A stretch of 64,000 nt of DNA from a virus. Positions 21,713 to 29,669 of this stretch are shown here, in pieces. The position numbers were made by a program, and so were the translations under genes. The first letter of the stretch is position 1, and each line of letters opens with the position of its first letter. The DNA lies in IMG/VR virus record IMGVR_UViG_3300036859_000580, positions 1 to 64,000 of that record, one strand, 5' to 3'. Under the pieces are notes generated by a model. It had not been told where the DNA came from. It was given only the letters and a program-made list of their open reading frames with translations, and ran no database searches.

Positions 21713-21937
21713 CGTGCTCTCCTAGGTTCCAGTGTGCCGCGAGTCAACCTTGGGCGAACCACGCGGGGCGGGACAGTCCGGGACGCCGTCTACGTCCCCT
21801 ACCCTTCGTTGGTACTTCACCGTCTTGCCGCCAGCCAACGCTCCCAGCGGTGAGGGCACGAACGGAGAGCCGGTAGCAAGATGCGCGGCCCCGCGTGGTT
21901 CGCTTTGGAGTTGTGTCGTGCTGTGGTGCTAAGACAA
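21713..21937 (-). other. Long 5' leader without a clear gene
   Basis: Lies between the promoter at 21938 and the 21467 gene. One minus-strand frame is open for about 60 codons and could start at a GTG (VPSPLGALAGGKTVKYQRRV, 42 aa), but there is no ribosome site. Could be an untranslated regulatory leader. Confidence 0.3.
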
Positions 21938-21966
21938 ACTCTACCACATGCCGGATGAGTTTGACC
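21938..21966 (-). promoter_or_regulatory. Promoter GGTCAA-N17-TAGAGT
   Basis: -10 at 21938-21943, -35 at 21961-21966, followed by TTGTCTTAGCACC as at 21031 and 24487. Confidence 0.65.
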
Positions 21967-21975
21967 CGGTAACTT

Positions 21976-22215
21976 CTAGGAAACCGTGCGGATCACGGTG
22001 AGCGTGTGGCCCAGTTCAAAGCCGACCGGCGTGTCGACGCCCGCCACGCGGGCCTGCACGGTGGTCACCCGGGCGCGACTCCCGGCGAACAGGTGCGCGC
22101 CGTTGGACCGCCAGACCCTGGTGACCTCGCGCAGCTGGCCGCCCGCGGCGAGGTACCGGTCGCCCGCGCGCAGGTCCTGGGCGGGGATGCTGATCACCGT
22201 GGTGTCGTCGCTCAT
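21976..22215 (-). CDS. Hypothetical protein
   Basis: 79 aa, MSDDTTVISIPAQDLRAGDRY: all-beta with LRAGDRYLAAGG, resembling small phage proteins with an SH3-like or Hint-like GD turn. Promoter at 22255-22283. Confidence 0.65.
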   Translation of the reverse strand: MSDDTTVISIPAQDLRAGDRYLAAGGQLREVTRVWRSNGAHLFAGSRARVTTVQARVAGVDTPVGFELGHTLTVIRTVS

Positions 22216-22254
22216 CGTGCTCTCCTAGGTTCCGATCCAGTGGTGCTGGTGACT

Positions 22255-22283
22255 ACATTACCACACGTCGGGTCAACTTAACC
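22255..22283 (-). promoter_or_regulatory. Promoter GGTTAA-N17-TAATGT
   Basis: -10 at 22255-22260, -35 at 22278-22283, spacer ending GTGTGG. Same class as 21031, 21938 and 24487. Confidence 0.65.
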
Positions 22284-22301
22284 CATCATTATGGACTCAA
22301 C

Positions 22302-22337
22302 GGGCGGACCCCGCGGCGTGAACCGCGGGGCCCGCCC
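22302..22337 (-). terminator. Terminator hairpin
   Basis: 15-nt arms GGGCGG(A)CCCCGCGG / CCGCGGGG(C)CCGCCC with one mismatch and a 6-nt loop, just after the 22350 gene stop. Confidence 0.65.
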
Positions 22338-22349
22338 TCGGGTGGTACG

Positions 22350-22724
22350 TTACAGCGCGCGCACGAGCTCCGTGACCGCGACCGCGAGTGTGACGACGAC
22401 GCCGCCGCCGAACGCCAGCGCGGTCACCGCGCAGCCCTTCTTTTCGGCGACCGTCTTGTCGTGCTTGATCGACTCCTTGTGCGTGCGCCGATCACGCTTC
22501 GCCTTGTTGCGCGGGTGCATGATGCTGTCGCGGTTCTTAGGGCACAGGTTGTCGGGGTGCGGCTTACCCTTGCAACCTCGACTACACCGCTTGTTACTCC
22601 CCGACGCCGCGTACTTGCGATTGCGCGACTCCTTGGATCCCCTACCACTCAAGTCCACGTAGTGCGGGCAGTCGCGCGCGTTGTCGTGCTCAGCGTTGCA
22701 AGCGTAGCACCAGAATGTGACCAC
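22350..22724 (-). CDS. Zinc-binding protein with C-terminal membrane helix
   Basis: 124 aa. N-terminal FWCYACNAEHDNARDCPH and CSRGCKGKPHPDNLC give two Cys/His sites. A long basic middle (RNKAKRDRRTHKESIKHDK) precedes the helix AVTALAFGGGVVVTLAVAV. Tail-anchored, with the zinc part in the cytosol. Role unknown. Confidence 0.7.
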   Translation of the reverse strand: MVTFWCYACNAEHDNARDCPHYVDLSGRGSKESRNRKYAASGSNKRCSRGCKGKPHPDNLCPKNRDSIMHPRNKAKRDRRTHKESIKHDKTVAEKKGCAVTALAFGGGVVVTLAVAVTELVRAL

Positions 22725-22743
22725 GTACTCTCCTTGGTTCCTC

Positions 22744-22764
22744 GGCGCCGGCCCGTCCGGCGCC
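22744..22764 (-). terminator. Terminator hairpin
   Basis: GGCGCCGG/CCGGCGCC with a five-base loop between the 22800 and 22350 genes. Confidence 0.5.
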
Positions 22765-22799
22765 CGCGGGTTAAGCCTACCACATAGTACCCGGTCGGG

Positions 22800-23066
22800 T
22801 CAACGCCGACCGTCGCCCGGCACGACGCGCACCCGCTGGTCCAGCGGCGTCGTGAGGTAGCCATCCGTGAGGTTCGGCTCGACGACTCGCCACACCTGCG
22901 GCGACACCTCGATCGTGACGTCTTCAGCGTGATCCAGTCGACTGCACGTCAGCATCGCGCTGCGTACCAGCTGCCTCATCACCTCGGCGGTGAATCGCTC
23001 GCCGCACCGCGTCAGCTCACTGTCATCGGGTTCGCCGTCGCCGAGATCACCCGGCGCCGTCATCAT
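22800..23066 (-). CDS. Hypothetical protein
   Basis: 88 aa, helical core (FTAEVMRQLVRSAMLTCSRL) and beta tail. Overlaps the upstream gene by 20 nt. Unknown. Confidence 0.6.
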   Translation of the reverse strand: MMTAPGDLGDGEPDDSELTRCGERFTAEVMRQLVRSAMLTCSRLDHAEDVTIEVSPQVWRVVEPNLTDGYLTTPLDQRVRVVPGDGRR

Positions 23067-23310
23067 CGCTCCGCGACCTCGGCGGCGGGAGCGTGCGACC
23101 CAGGATCTTGCCGGCCTGCGCCGCGCAGTCCTCGCCGAAGCTGGCGAGCCCGTAGAACGGCGACGACTCGTTGGGGGAGTCCCACGTCGCCGCGTACCGC
23201 GAGATCTGCACGTAGTCGAGGCCGATCTTAAGCCACGACTCGATCGCGAGCGCGCGCTCCCTGTTGATGATGCGCGCCAACCGTCTCGGATCCATGCGGG
23301 GTTCCGTCAC
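23047..23310 (-). CDS. Hypothetical protein
   Basis: 87 aa, MDPRRLARIINRERALAIESWL is a strong amphipathic helix. GTG start. Unknown. Confidence 0.6.
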   Translation of the reverse strand: MTEPRMDPRRLARIINRERALAIESWLKIGLDYVQISRYAATWDSPNESSPFYGLASFGEDCAAQAGKILGRTLPPPRSRSDDDGAG

Positions 23311-23351
23311 CGTCGTGCCTCCTCGTTCCCATCAACTCATCGTCGTCGTCG

Positions 23352-23609
23352 TCAGCGCATGCCGCAACCTAGGTGCGGCGTGACGTGCTGGTCGCCGACG
23401 CACCGTCGCCGCGGTCGCAGCGTGCTGGGGATCGGCACGCCGGGCGCCGCCTCGGTGTGGATGACGTCACCCAACGCCGCCGCGCAGACGCAGTTGCCCA
23501 CGCCCGACTGGACGTCGCGCGCGTACACGTGCGGCAGCCGGTACTCGCTGCGGAACGGCCCCACCGAACCCTCGTGCCCCGGCACCGCGTGGTGCCGAGC
23601 GGTGGTCAC
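23352..23609 (-). CDS. Hypothetical protein
   Basis: 85 aa from GTG in a GTGA overlap with the methyltransferase gene. GVGNCVCAAALGDV and TPHLGCGM contain the cysteines. Unknown. Confidence 0.55.
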   Translation of the reverse strand: MTTARHHAVPGHEGSVGPFRSEYRLPHVYARDVQSGVGNCVCAAALGDVIHTEAAPGVPIPSTLRPRRRCVGDQHVTPHLGCGMR

Positions 23610-24199
23610 GCGTCCCGCCTCAGCACGACGCGGCCGTGGTAAATGTCGCCCTGGTCGATCACCGTGAAGCCCCGCTCCAGCAGGTAGGGCACCGCGTCGC
23701 CGCCCTTGCCGTTCCAGCCGGGTCCAGGTGTCGGGTCGAGCACCGACGGCAGCGCCCACGTGTCGTCGCACGCCACGATCCCGCCGGCGATCACGTGCGG
23801 CTCGACCAGCATCGCCACCGAGAGGTGCGACGCGAGGCTCGCCTGACGCGAGTACGCCTGGCCGCGCGCCTCATACTCGAGTCGCTGCGCGTCCCACATG
23901 CCCTCGGGCGCGTGCTCGTACGGCCAGTCGTGCCCGTCCAGCCAGGCGAAGCCGATCGGCAGGGTCCAGGTGCGCAGCACGTCCTCGGCGCGTCCGCGGT
24001 GCGGCAGCACGTTCGGGATTGAGCACGCCCGGTCGATCTGACCCGGGTCGACGTCGATCACGTGCATCGGCGGCCCGACCTTGCTGAGGAACGTGGTCGA
24101 CCCCTCGCCGTCCGAGTCGCGTTCGACGCCCACCTCGAGGATGACCGCGCCGGGCGGGTACGCCACGTCCGCCGCCACCTTGTACCCCTGGGTTCCCAC
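23606..24199 (-). CDS. Class I SAM-dependent methyltransferase (family 24-like)
   Basis: 197 aa. AVILEVGVERDSDGEGSTTFL is motif I (E/DxGxxxGxS), HVIDVDPG motif II, FAWLDGHDWPY the motif IV-like strand with an acidic metal ligand, and GGIVACDDTW later. This resembles the methyltransferase-24 group, which often acts on sugars or small molecules, so it may trim the phage's glycan. Substrate not determined. Confidence 0.75.
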   Translation of the reverse strand: MGTQGYKVAADVAYPPGAVILEVGVERDSDGEGSTTFLSKVGPPMHVIDVDPGQIDRACSIPNVLPHRGRAEDVLRTWTLPIGFAWLDGHDWPYEHAPEGMWDAQRLEYEARGQAYSRQASLASHLSVAMLVEPHVIAGGIVACDDTWALPSVLDPTPGPGWNGKGGDAVPYLLERGFTVIDQGDIYHGRVVLRRDA

Positions 24200-24219
24200 G
24201 TGCGCAACCCTAGCACACA

Positions 24220-24251
24220 GGCCCCGGGTCCTCGTGGTGAGGATCGGGGCC
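24220..24251 (-). terminator. Terminator hairpin
   Basis: GGCCCCG/CGGGGCC with an inner TCCTC/GAGGA stem, between the 24267 gene and the methyltransferase unit. Confidence 0.6.
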
Positions 24252-24266
24252 CGCGGCGTGAAGTGA

Positions 24267-24443
24267 TCAGGCCCAGTACGCCTTGACCTCCGCGCCGGAC
24301 GCGATCAGCGCGCTGATCTCATCGGTGGTGAGCACCCGCTCAGGCTGGGTCTCGCACAGCGTGCGGGTGGACTTGAGGGTCGCGGTCAAGCGGCCGAGGC
24401 GGAAGGTGCGGGTCGCGGTGACCGAGACGGTGCGAACGTTCAT
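24267..24443 (-). CDS. 58-aa hypothetical protein
   Basis: MNVRTVSVTATRTFRLGRLT, a beta hairpin, then VLTTDEISALIASGAEVKAYW. Own promoter upstream and terminator downstream, so it is monocistronic. Confidence 0.65.
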   Translation of the reverse strand: MNVRTVSVTATRTFRLGRLTATLKSTRTLCETQPERVLTTDEISALIASGAEVKAYWA

Positions 24444-24486
24444 CGTGATCTCCTAGGTTCCTAAGCTGTTTTGCGGTGCTAAGACA

Positions 24487-24515
24487 ATAGTACCACAACG
24501 ATGGTGACGTTGACC
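24487..24515 (-). promoter_or_regulatory. Promoter GGTCAA-N17-TACTAT
   Basis: -10 at 24487-24492, -35 at 24510-24515, then TTGTCTTAGCACCGC. An imperfect operator candidate, GTGAAC-TAC-GTTCAC (24538-24552), lies upstream. Confidence 0.65.
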
Positions 24516-24552
24516 GGCACGAGCGAGACAATCTTACGTGAACTACGTTCAC

Positions 24553-24900
24553 TCACCGCCTACCTCGGCGCGCGAACGCGGTCCGCGCGGGTCCAGTGTG
24601 CGGTGCCCTCGGCCTCGCGCCGTCACGCAGTCCGTCGAGCGGCCCCTCGGTGACGTCGGCGTCGACGTAGGCGCCCTCGTCCACCCGCACCTTGGTGCCG
24701 CGCACCAGCACGTACCGCAGCTCGTTACCGTCATCGTGCAGCTCGCCCCGCCGCTCGAGGAGCCGGACCACCTCGCTTCCCAGCGTGACCGTCAGCCGGT
24801 GGTCGCCGCCTAGGTGGTGACGCCGTCGGAGCGCGACGACCTCCGCGCCCAACGGCGTGAGGATGTCGTCGTCGCCTCGGTCGTCACGCGGTGTCGTCAT
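24553..24900 (-). CDS. Hypothetical protein
   Basis: 115 aa, MTTPRDDRGDDDILTPLGAEVV. Alpha/beta first 90 residues, low-complexity basic tail. Overlaps the terminase-like gene by 17 nt. Unknown. Confidence 0.6.
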   Translation of the reverse strand: MTTPRDDRGDDDILTPLGAEVVALRRRHHLGGDHRLTVTLGSEVVRLLERRGELHDDGNELRYVLVRGTKVRVDEGAYVDADVTEGPLDGLRDGARPRAPHTGPARTAFARRGRR

Positions 24901-25552
24901 CCTCAGACCTCCCCGGCCCTTCCTTGTCTACTACGCCGATGTCGTCTACGGCCGGCGCCGACCACGTGCCCTCGACGTCGACGGGAGCCCCGGAGGGCGA
25001 CTCCAGGACCAGGAGCTGCCGGTGCGCCTCCTCGAACGCGGCCACGCGCCGGGCCGGTTCCAGGTTCAGCTTGTCGATGACGCGCCCGATCACCTCCGCG
25101 ACGATCTGACCCTCGAGTTCGACCTGCCGCACCATCCGCTCGGCGACGCCCGCGTTGACGGCCGCCGCGGCCGTGCGGGTCATGAGCGCGCGCTCCTTCC
25201 GCGACTCGGTCATCCAGCGGAGCACCGCGACCGTGTCCGGGTCGCCGCCGTCGTTCTCGCCCGTGGTCGCGTCGCGCACCGCGCGCTCCAGCTGGGCGTC
25301 GACCCACGCCACGCGGCCCGCCGCGAGCCGCACGCCCTTGAGTAGGGCCTCCCACGGCGTGACGTTCAGCTCGCGGGCCACGTCCAGTGCCATCATCCAC
25401 GCCCCGTGTCTCGTCGCCGTTCCGTGCTTCTTACACGGGCCGTAACCCGCGTGCCGGGTGAACTCGCCCGCCAGGTATCTACAGCGTGTACCTCGCCGTG
25501 TGGTCTCGCCGCACCTCAGCGCGAGACGGCGTGCGGTGCGGCGAGCGTTCAT
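24884..25552 (-). CDS. Terminase small-subunit-like protein
   Basis: 222 aa from MNARRTARRLALRC. N-terminal CGETTRRGTRC...CKKHG zinc motif, then VTPWEALLKGVRLAAGRVAWVDAQ and a long helical region with AAVNAGVAERMVRQVELEGQ. This layout matches the actinophage family usually annotated as terminase small subunit, which recognises packaging sites on phage DNA. No large subunit is in the window, so the call rests on pattern. Confidence 0.65.
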   Translation of the reverse strand: MNARRTARRLALRCGETTRRGTRCRYLAGEFTRHAGYGPCKKHGTATRHGAWMMALDVARELNVTPWEALLKGVRLAAGRVAWVDAQLERAVRDATTGENDGGDPDTVAVLRWMTESRKERALMTRTAAAAVNAGVAERMVRQVELEGQIVAEVIGRVIDKLNLEPARRVAAFEEAHRQLLVLESPSGAPVDVEGTWSAPAVDDIGVVDKEGPGRSEDDDTA

Positions 25553-25566
25553 AGATCCATAATAGC

Positions 25567-25824
25567 CTACCGATCCGTAAGTGCCCGCTCGACGACGTCG
25601 GCGAGTCGGTTGATCGCCGTCGCGATTTCGTGGTTCGCCTCGGCGATGTTGTCGAGCGCCTGGCCTACGGGATGCGGTGAACCAGATTGTGACTTTCCAC
25701 CAAGCGCGGCGGCTAGTCCTTCGATGGCGCCCATGTGTCCACCCGGCCCGTGGAACGAAAGTTCGCGGATCGCGTCGCCAACGTCGCACATAAGATCACT
25801 TCCTACTCGCTCGGCATTCGTCAC
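25567..25824 (-). CDS. 85-aa hypothetical protein
   Basis: N-terminal CDVGDAIRELSF, glycine-rich centre, C-terminal helix ALDNIAEANHEIATAINRLADVV. GTG start at the edge of the repeat-rich region, which probably contains its promoter. Confidence 0.6.
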   Translation of the reverse strand: MTNAERVGSDLMCDVGDAIRELSFHGPGGHMGAIEGLAAALGGKSQSGSPHPVGQALDNIAEANHEIATAINRLADVVERALTDR

Positions 25825-25827
25825 TGT

Positions 25828-26180
25828 AGATCTTGCTCAAGATCAGGTACACTAGCCGTTCCTACTGTACCTGAGCACGTGTTGTGGATCTTGGGTACAG
25901 TGGAACAGTAACTTTTCGGTTAGCCATGTAGTAGACGGTGGGCGGTAGGTGCGCGTCGTACGGGCATTTAATGGTTATAGCCAGTTTCTACTGTACCTAC
26001 TGTTCTACTGTACCCTACCGTTACCCGATCCACTGTTTACCGTTGTCAAAGATTCATCATTATTCATTTACGCAGGTACACTGACACCCGATCCTACCGT
26101 TCCGCATCATACCTCCTACTGTACCCGGCCTAGTGAACCCGGTTCAACGGAACAGTAAGCGTCGCTTACTGTTCCGGCGC
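25828..26180. repeat. Iteron-like repeat cluster, candidate replication origin or operator array
   Basis: CTACTGTACC occurs directly at 25862, 25988, 26005 and 26116, with the variant CTACTGTTC at 25997 and inverted copies GGTACAGT (25894) and GGAACAGTA (25902). A perfect 14-bp-arm palindrome (26148-26161 / 26163-26176) is built from GGAACAGTA and TACTGTTCC. ATCTTG-CT-CAAGAT (about 25830-25843) is a second palindrome. The block is locally AT-rich and abuts the primase-helicase. No ORF of note. Confidence 0.7.
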
Positions 26181-26183
26181 CTC

Positions 26184-28532
26184 TCAAGATCCAAAATTCG
26201 CCGCCCACGCGGCCGTCCCCGAGGCCCACCGTACCCCCCTGAAACCTCGTACCTTCACGCCTCCCACGTTGACGGCGTTCTTGGGTCGGTCCAGTCCGTG
26301 ACCGGTCAGCTCGCGCGACAACCGGATCATGTTCAGCTTGTCGAAGCCCCGGACGCCGTGCTGCTCGCACCAGCGCTCGTACGCGGCGTACAGCTCCGTG
26401 TTGTCGATGAAGTCGTTGGGGTCGCCCGTCCGCGTGAACGTGTCCTCGATGAACTGCCCCGTGAAGTCCTCCTCGTCGCGGTACGTCTTGACGTCGTCGC
26501 GGATCGACGCCGGTACGCCCAGTGAGCCGAGCTGCCGCCAGTCCAGCAGCCCCTGGAGCGCCCAGTTCAGGATGCCCGACGCCTCCTCCAGGTACAGCAG
26601 GTCGCCGAACCGGTCGATCGCCTGGCCCGGCTGGATCTTGCCGTGGCAGAGGATCCGGTGCATGCGGTTCCACACGCCGTCCGAGGGGTCCCGGACGGTC
26701 GGCTGGCCGTTGCCCGCGATCCACAGCTTGAACTGGGCGTCGAACTCGAAGAAGTCCTTCTTCATCCGGCGCGCCTTCACGCGCTTCGACCCGGTCAGCG
26801 CCTTCACGCGCTCGACGTTCAGCGCCTTGCCCTGCCGGGTCTCGTCGATGAACACCAGCCGCGCGCCGAGCAGGTCGGCCATGATGGTCGGGTGCTGCTC
26901 GTCGCCGCCGGTCAGCAGCGCGGTGGTGGCCGTCTGGGCGTAGGAGCCCATGAGCTGCATCACCGGCTCGATGAACGCGTTCTTACCGTTCGAGCCGCTC
27001 CCCTCCATGAAGAAGAACGACCGGGCACCCACGTCGCCGGTCAGCGTGTAGCCGACGGCCCGGCGGATGTAGGCCATCAGCACCGGGTCGCCGTTGCAGA
27101 GCAGCTCGACGTGGCCCAGCCACCGCTGGTACGTCGCCGTTGGGTCGTGCGTCACCTCGGCGAGCCGGGTGCAGAGCTCCTCACGCCTGGACTCGCGCAG
27201 CTCGCCGGTACTCAAGTCCAGGGTGCCGTTGCGCACCACCAGCAGGTTCGGGTCGGAGTCCAAGTCCTCGGTGGTGACGACCAGCTCGGGCTCCGCCTCG
27301 GCGCCGGCGAGCATCGCGCGCCGTCGCTGGATCGACTCGGAGTCGCGCGCCCAGTTGGCCAGCCGGGCGCGGACGTCGCCCTCCGCGACCTCGGCGTCGC
27401 GCCGGATCGAGTCGATGACCTCCTTCGTGAGGTCCAGCGACCGGTTGGTCCGATCGGGTGCCCACCGGAGGCCGTCCCAGACGTACCAGCGCTTCTCGTC
27501 CGCCGCGAACCGCAGCCGGTCGCCCAGGACGCGGACCACCCGCAGCGAGTTGCCGAGGTCGGTCGGGAGCGCGTCCCGCGGCGGTGCCTCCTGGACCTGG
27601 GTGGCGCTCAACCCCACGCGCTGGGCCCACGCCAGCGTGGTGGGCGACGGCCCGGCGATCCCGCGTCCCGGCCCGTGCTCGCGCCGGACGCGGTCCACGA
27701 GCTCGATCACGTCGTCGGCCGTCCACGGGTTGGCCGGGTCCGAGTTGACCAGCAGCTGGAGGACCACCATGCCGAGCGCGATCATCTCGGAGCGGTACGC
27801 GTTGCGCCCGCGCAGCGAGCACATGTACCGGTAGAACTCGGTCTGCTGCTCGCCGGGCGCGATGCCGTCCCGGAGGATGCCCTCGACGTCCACCCGCTCG
27901 CCGCGGTCGTCCAGGGCCGGGTTGTCCTCGGCGGAGTGCGCCCCCGACCGGTCGCGCCCCGCGCCGCCGACCTGGAGCGCCTCGACCCACCTGGGCCCCA
28001 GGAACGCCAGGTCGGCGACCTGCGGGACCGACTCGCTGAGTACCCACCCCGGCGCGTACCACCGGTACGTCCCCTGGGTGTCCGGGTGCACGGACGGCCA
28101 GACCACGGCGAACCGGTGACCGTGCCGGACGATCTCGACGTTCGAGCCCCGGCCGAGGTCGGACTTCCAGTCCAGGCCCGGCGGGACGCGGTAGAGCCGG
28201 ATGCCCGACCCGGACCCATCCGTCCGCGACGTGGAGATCCACGTCGGCGGCAGTTGCTCGTCCAGCTGCGTCTCGAACCAGTCGACGGTCTCCGCCCCGA
28301 CGCGGCCGTTGTAGGCGTCCACGTCGACGCCCAGCACGTCGTCCGGCAGGCGCAGCCCGACGTTGGCGCGCGGCATCGACTCGACCCACTGGTCCAGCTG
28401 CGCGTCGTCGGGCCACGGTGCCCCGCGCCCGGTGAAGTCCATTGGCGGCGTCCGCTTGCCGATGATCGGCAGGACGCCGAGCCACCCGGCGTCGCGGTAC
28501 GCTCGCGCCCCGTCGCCGTACGGGGCCGTCAC
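26184..28532 (-). CDS. Prim-Pol primase plus SF3 (D5/P4-type) helicase
   Basis: About 782 aa. The N-terminal primase-polymerase domain has the LGVDVDAYNG acidic motif. The middle is D5_N-like. The C-terminal superfamily 3 helicase has Walker A GSGSNGKN (Asn where Ser/Thr is usual), Walker B RLVFIDET, and sensor WIAGN. It should open the origin and lay primers. GTG at 28532 is chosen because it overlaps the stop of a 15-codon leader ORF with a strong ribosome site. A GTG at 28559 would add nine residues. Confidence 0.93.
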   Translation of the reverse strand: MTAPYGDGARAYRDAGWLGVLPIIGKRTPPMDFTGRGAPWPDDAQLDQWVESMPRANVGLRLPDDVLGVDVDAYNGRVGAETVDWFETQLDEQLPPTWISTSRTDGSGSGIRLYRVPPGLDWKSDLGRGSNVEIVRHGHRFAVVWPSVHPDTQGTYRWYAPGWVLSESVPQVADLAFLGPRWVEALQVGGAGRDRSGAHSAEDNPALDDRGERVDVEGILRDGIAPGEQQTEFYRYMCSLRGRNAYRSEMIALGMVVLQLLVNSDPANPWTADDVIELVDRVRREHGPGRGIAGPSPTTLAWAQRVGLSATQVQEAPPRDALPTDLGNSLRVVRVLGDRLRFAADEKRWYVWDGLRWAPDRTNRSLDLTKEVIDSIRRDAEVAEGDVRARLANWARDSESIQRRRAMLAGAEAEPELVVTTEDLDSDPNLLVVRNGTLDLSTGELRESRREELCTRLAEVTHDPTATYQRWLGHVELLCNGDPVLMAYIRRAVGYTLTGDVGARSFFFMEGSGSNGKNAFIEPVMQLMGSYAQTATTALLTGGDEQHPTIMADLLGARLVFIDETRQGKALNVERVKALTGSKRVKARRMKKDFFEFDAQFKLWIAGNGQPTVRDPSDGVWNRMHRILCHGKIQPGQAIDRFGDLLYLEEASGILNWALQGLLDWRQLGSLGVPASIRDDVKTYRDEEDFTGQFIEDTFTRTGDPNDFIDNTELYAAYERWCEQHGVRGFDKLNMIRLSRELTGHGLDRPKNAVNVGGVKVRGFRGVRWASGTAAWAANFGS

Positions 28533-28576
28533 CCGGCCACCCGGCCGTTCACGCGGCACGTGCTACGATCGGTCAT
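28529..28576 (-). CDS. 15-codon leader peptide before the primase gene
   Basis: MTDRSTCRVNGRVAG preceded by AGGAGGT nine bases upstream of ATG, one of the strongest ribosome sites in the window. Its stop overlaps the primase GTG (GTGA). Likely serves translational coupling. Confidence 0.55.
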   Translation of the reverse strand: MTDRSTCRVNGRVAG

Positions 28577-28822
28577 GCGTGTTCTACCTCCTGGTGTCGT
28601 CCCACTGGACGGAGGTGCGGCGAGGTGTGAGCGCACGCCGCCGAAGTCCGCCTCGCGTCCGGTCACCCCGGGTCTACCCGGTCGCTCCGGTCGAGGTCAG
28701 GGCGTCAATTTACAACCCTCGACGCCGCTTGACCGAACCCGGTAATGATCTTCGACCGCGGCGGCGACGGCTCCCCGCGACGCACCGGTCGCACGCCTCA
28801 CGGCCCCGGCGACGGCGCGTGG
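28577..28822. other. Divergent intergenic region
   Basis: Separates the minus-strand early block from the plus-strand block. Contains TTTACA and TTGACC hexamers but no clean 17-nt promoter pair on either strand except the TAGGGT box at 28823. No gene seen. Confidence 0.4.
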
Positions 28823-28828
28823 TAGGGT
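28823..28828 (+). promoter_or_regulatory. -10 element TAGGGT (GTGGTAGGGTAG)
   Basis: Same GTGSTAGGGTAG core as at 30288 and 31477. No good -35, so it may use an activator or phage factor. Confidence 0.55.
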
Positions 28829-28835
28829 AGTTGTC

Positions 28836-28874
28836 GACCGCCCCGTCCACCTCCCTGGGACCGACGGGGCGGTC
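28836..28874 (+). promoter_or_regulatory. 5'-end hairpin of the plus-strand transcript
   Basis: GACCGCCCCGTC pairs perfectly with GACGGGGCGGTC (12 bp). The predicted transcript start falls at the first base of the stem, so the mRNA would begin as a hairpin. May protect the 5' end or attenuate. Confidence 0.5.
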
Positions 28875-28922
28875 GTCCACGGCGCGGCGACGCGTCACCA
28901 GGAATAAGGAGAGGACGACGCA

Positions 28923-29438
28923 GTGAGCGCACTCCCGATCACACAACTTCCGACGATGGCCGACGTGGGGACGCGCCGGACCTGGTACCTGCCGCTGGGC
29001 CGGGGCCGGACCGACCAGCGTCACCAGGTCGACGCCACGTTCATCGGCATGGGCTCGTCCGTGCAGCACCAGCACCGGCACCACGACCCGGGCGCGTCGT
29101 TCGCGCGCACCGATCAACGGTGCGGCGCGTGCCGCTGGTTCGAGACTCGCATCTTCCGCGTCGTGACGCCGCCGTCGGATGAGCCGGACCACCGGGCGCG
29201 CACCGAGTACGTGCTGCACCACGTGGGCGCGTCGATCGTGCCCGGCGAGGTCGACCTGCACCGGCACGAGCTGGTCTACTCCGCGCACGAGGTCATCGAG
29301 GCGTTCACGGTCCGGCGCGTCACGGACGGCCACCCGAGCGAGCCGTTCATGACCCGGCCCGCGGCGCGCGCGCTGGCCATGGCCGCCGGCTACGACCGTC
29401 AGCTCGAGTTGGCGTACGTCGACAGGGCCACGGCGTGA
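28923..29438 (+). CDS. Hypothetical protein
   Basis: 171 aa. HHDPGASFARTDQRCGACRWFETRIF carries CxxC and nearby histidines; the C-terminus is helical with a conserved-looking MTRPAARALAMAAGYD. GTG with AAGGAGAGG upstream. First gene of the plus-strand block. Confidence 0.65.
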   Translation: MSALPITQLPTMADVGTRRTWYLPLGRGRTDQRHQVDATFIGMGSSVQHQHRHHDPGASFARTDQRCGACRWFETRIFRVVTPPSDEPDHRARTEYVLHHVGASIVPGEVDLHRHELVYSAHEVIEAFTVRRVTDGHPSEPFMTRPAARALAMAAGYDRQLELAYVDRATA

Positions 29439-29662
29439 CCGCGCGCACGCTCGATCTCAACATCAGCGCGCCGGCACGCAGGCCCCGCGTCCGGCGGGCG
29501 CGACAGGGTGAGTACATCTACACGGTCGCGGCCCGTCGGAACCTCGCGCCGCCGTGGCTCCTGGAGGAGCCGGTGGGCGTCGCTAGGTTCAAGGTGGTGA
29601 CGGCGTTCCCGACGTGGCGCGCCGCGATCCAGTCCGTGCTGCGCGACTACTGGGGAATGTGA
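29435..29662 (+). CDS. Hypothetical protein
   Basis: 75 aa, basic N-terminus, LAPPWLLEEPVGVARFKVV and a WRAAIQSVLRDYW helix. GTGA overlap. Unknown. Confidence 0.6.
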   Translation: MTARTLDLNISAPARRPRVRRARQGEYIYTVAARRNLAPPWLLEEPVGVARFKVVTAFPTWRAAIQSVLRDYWGM

Positions 29663-29669
29663 GGAAAGC

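Noticed and set aside
24538-24552. GTGAAC-TAC-GTTCAC inverted repeat as a LexA-type operator
   Set aside because: Only 6-bp arms, a single copy, and spacing unlike the actinobacterial SOS box. Recorded only as a note in the promoter entry.
26643-28745. 700-codon open frame on the plus strand
   Set aside because: It is the antisense shadow of the primase-helicase, whose motifs are clear on the minus strand. High GC creates long open frames with Arg/Val/His-rich nonsense.
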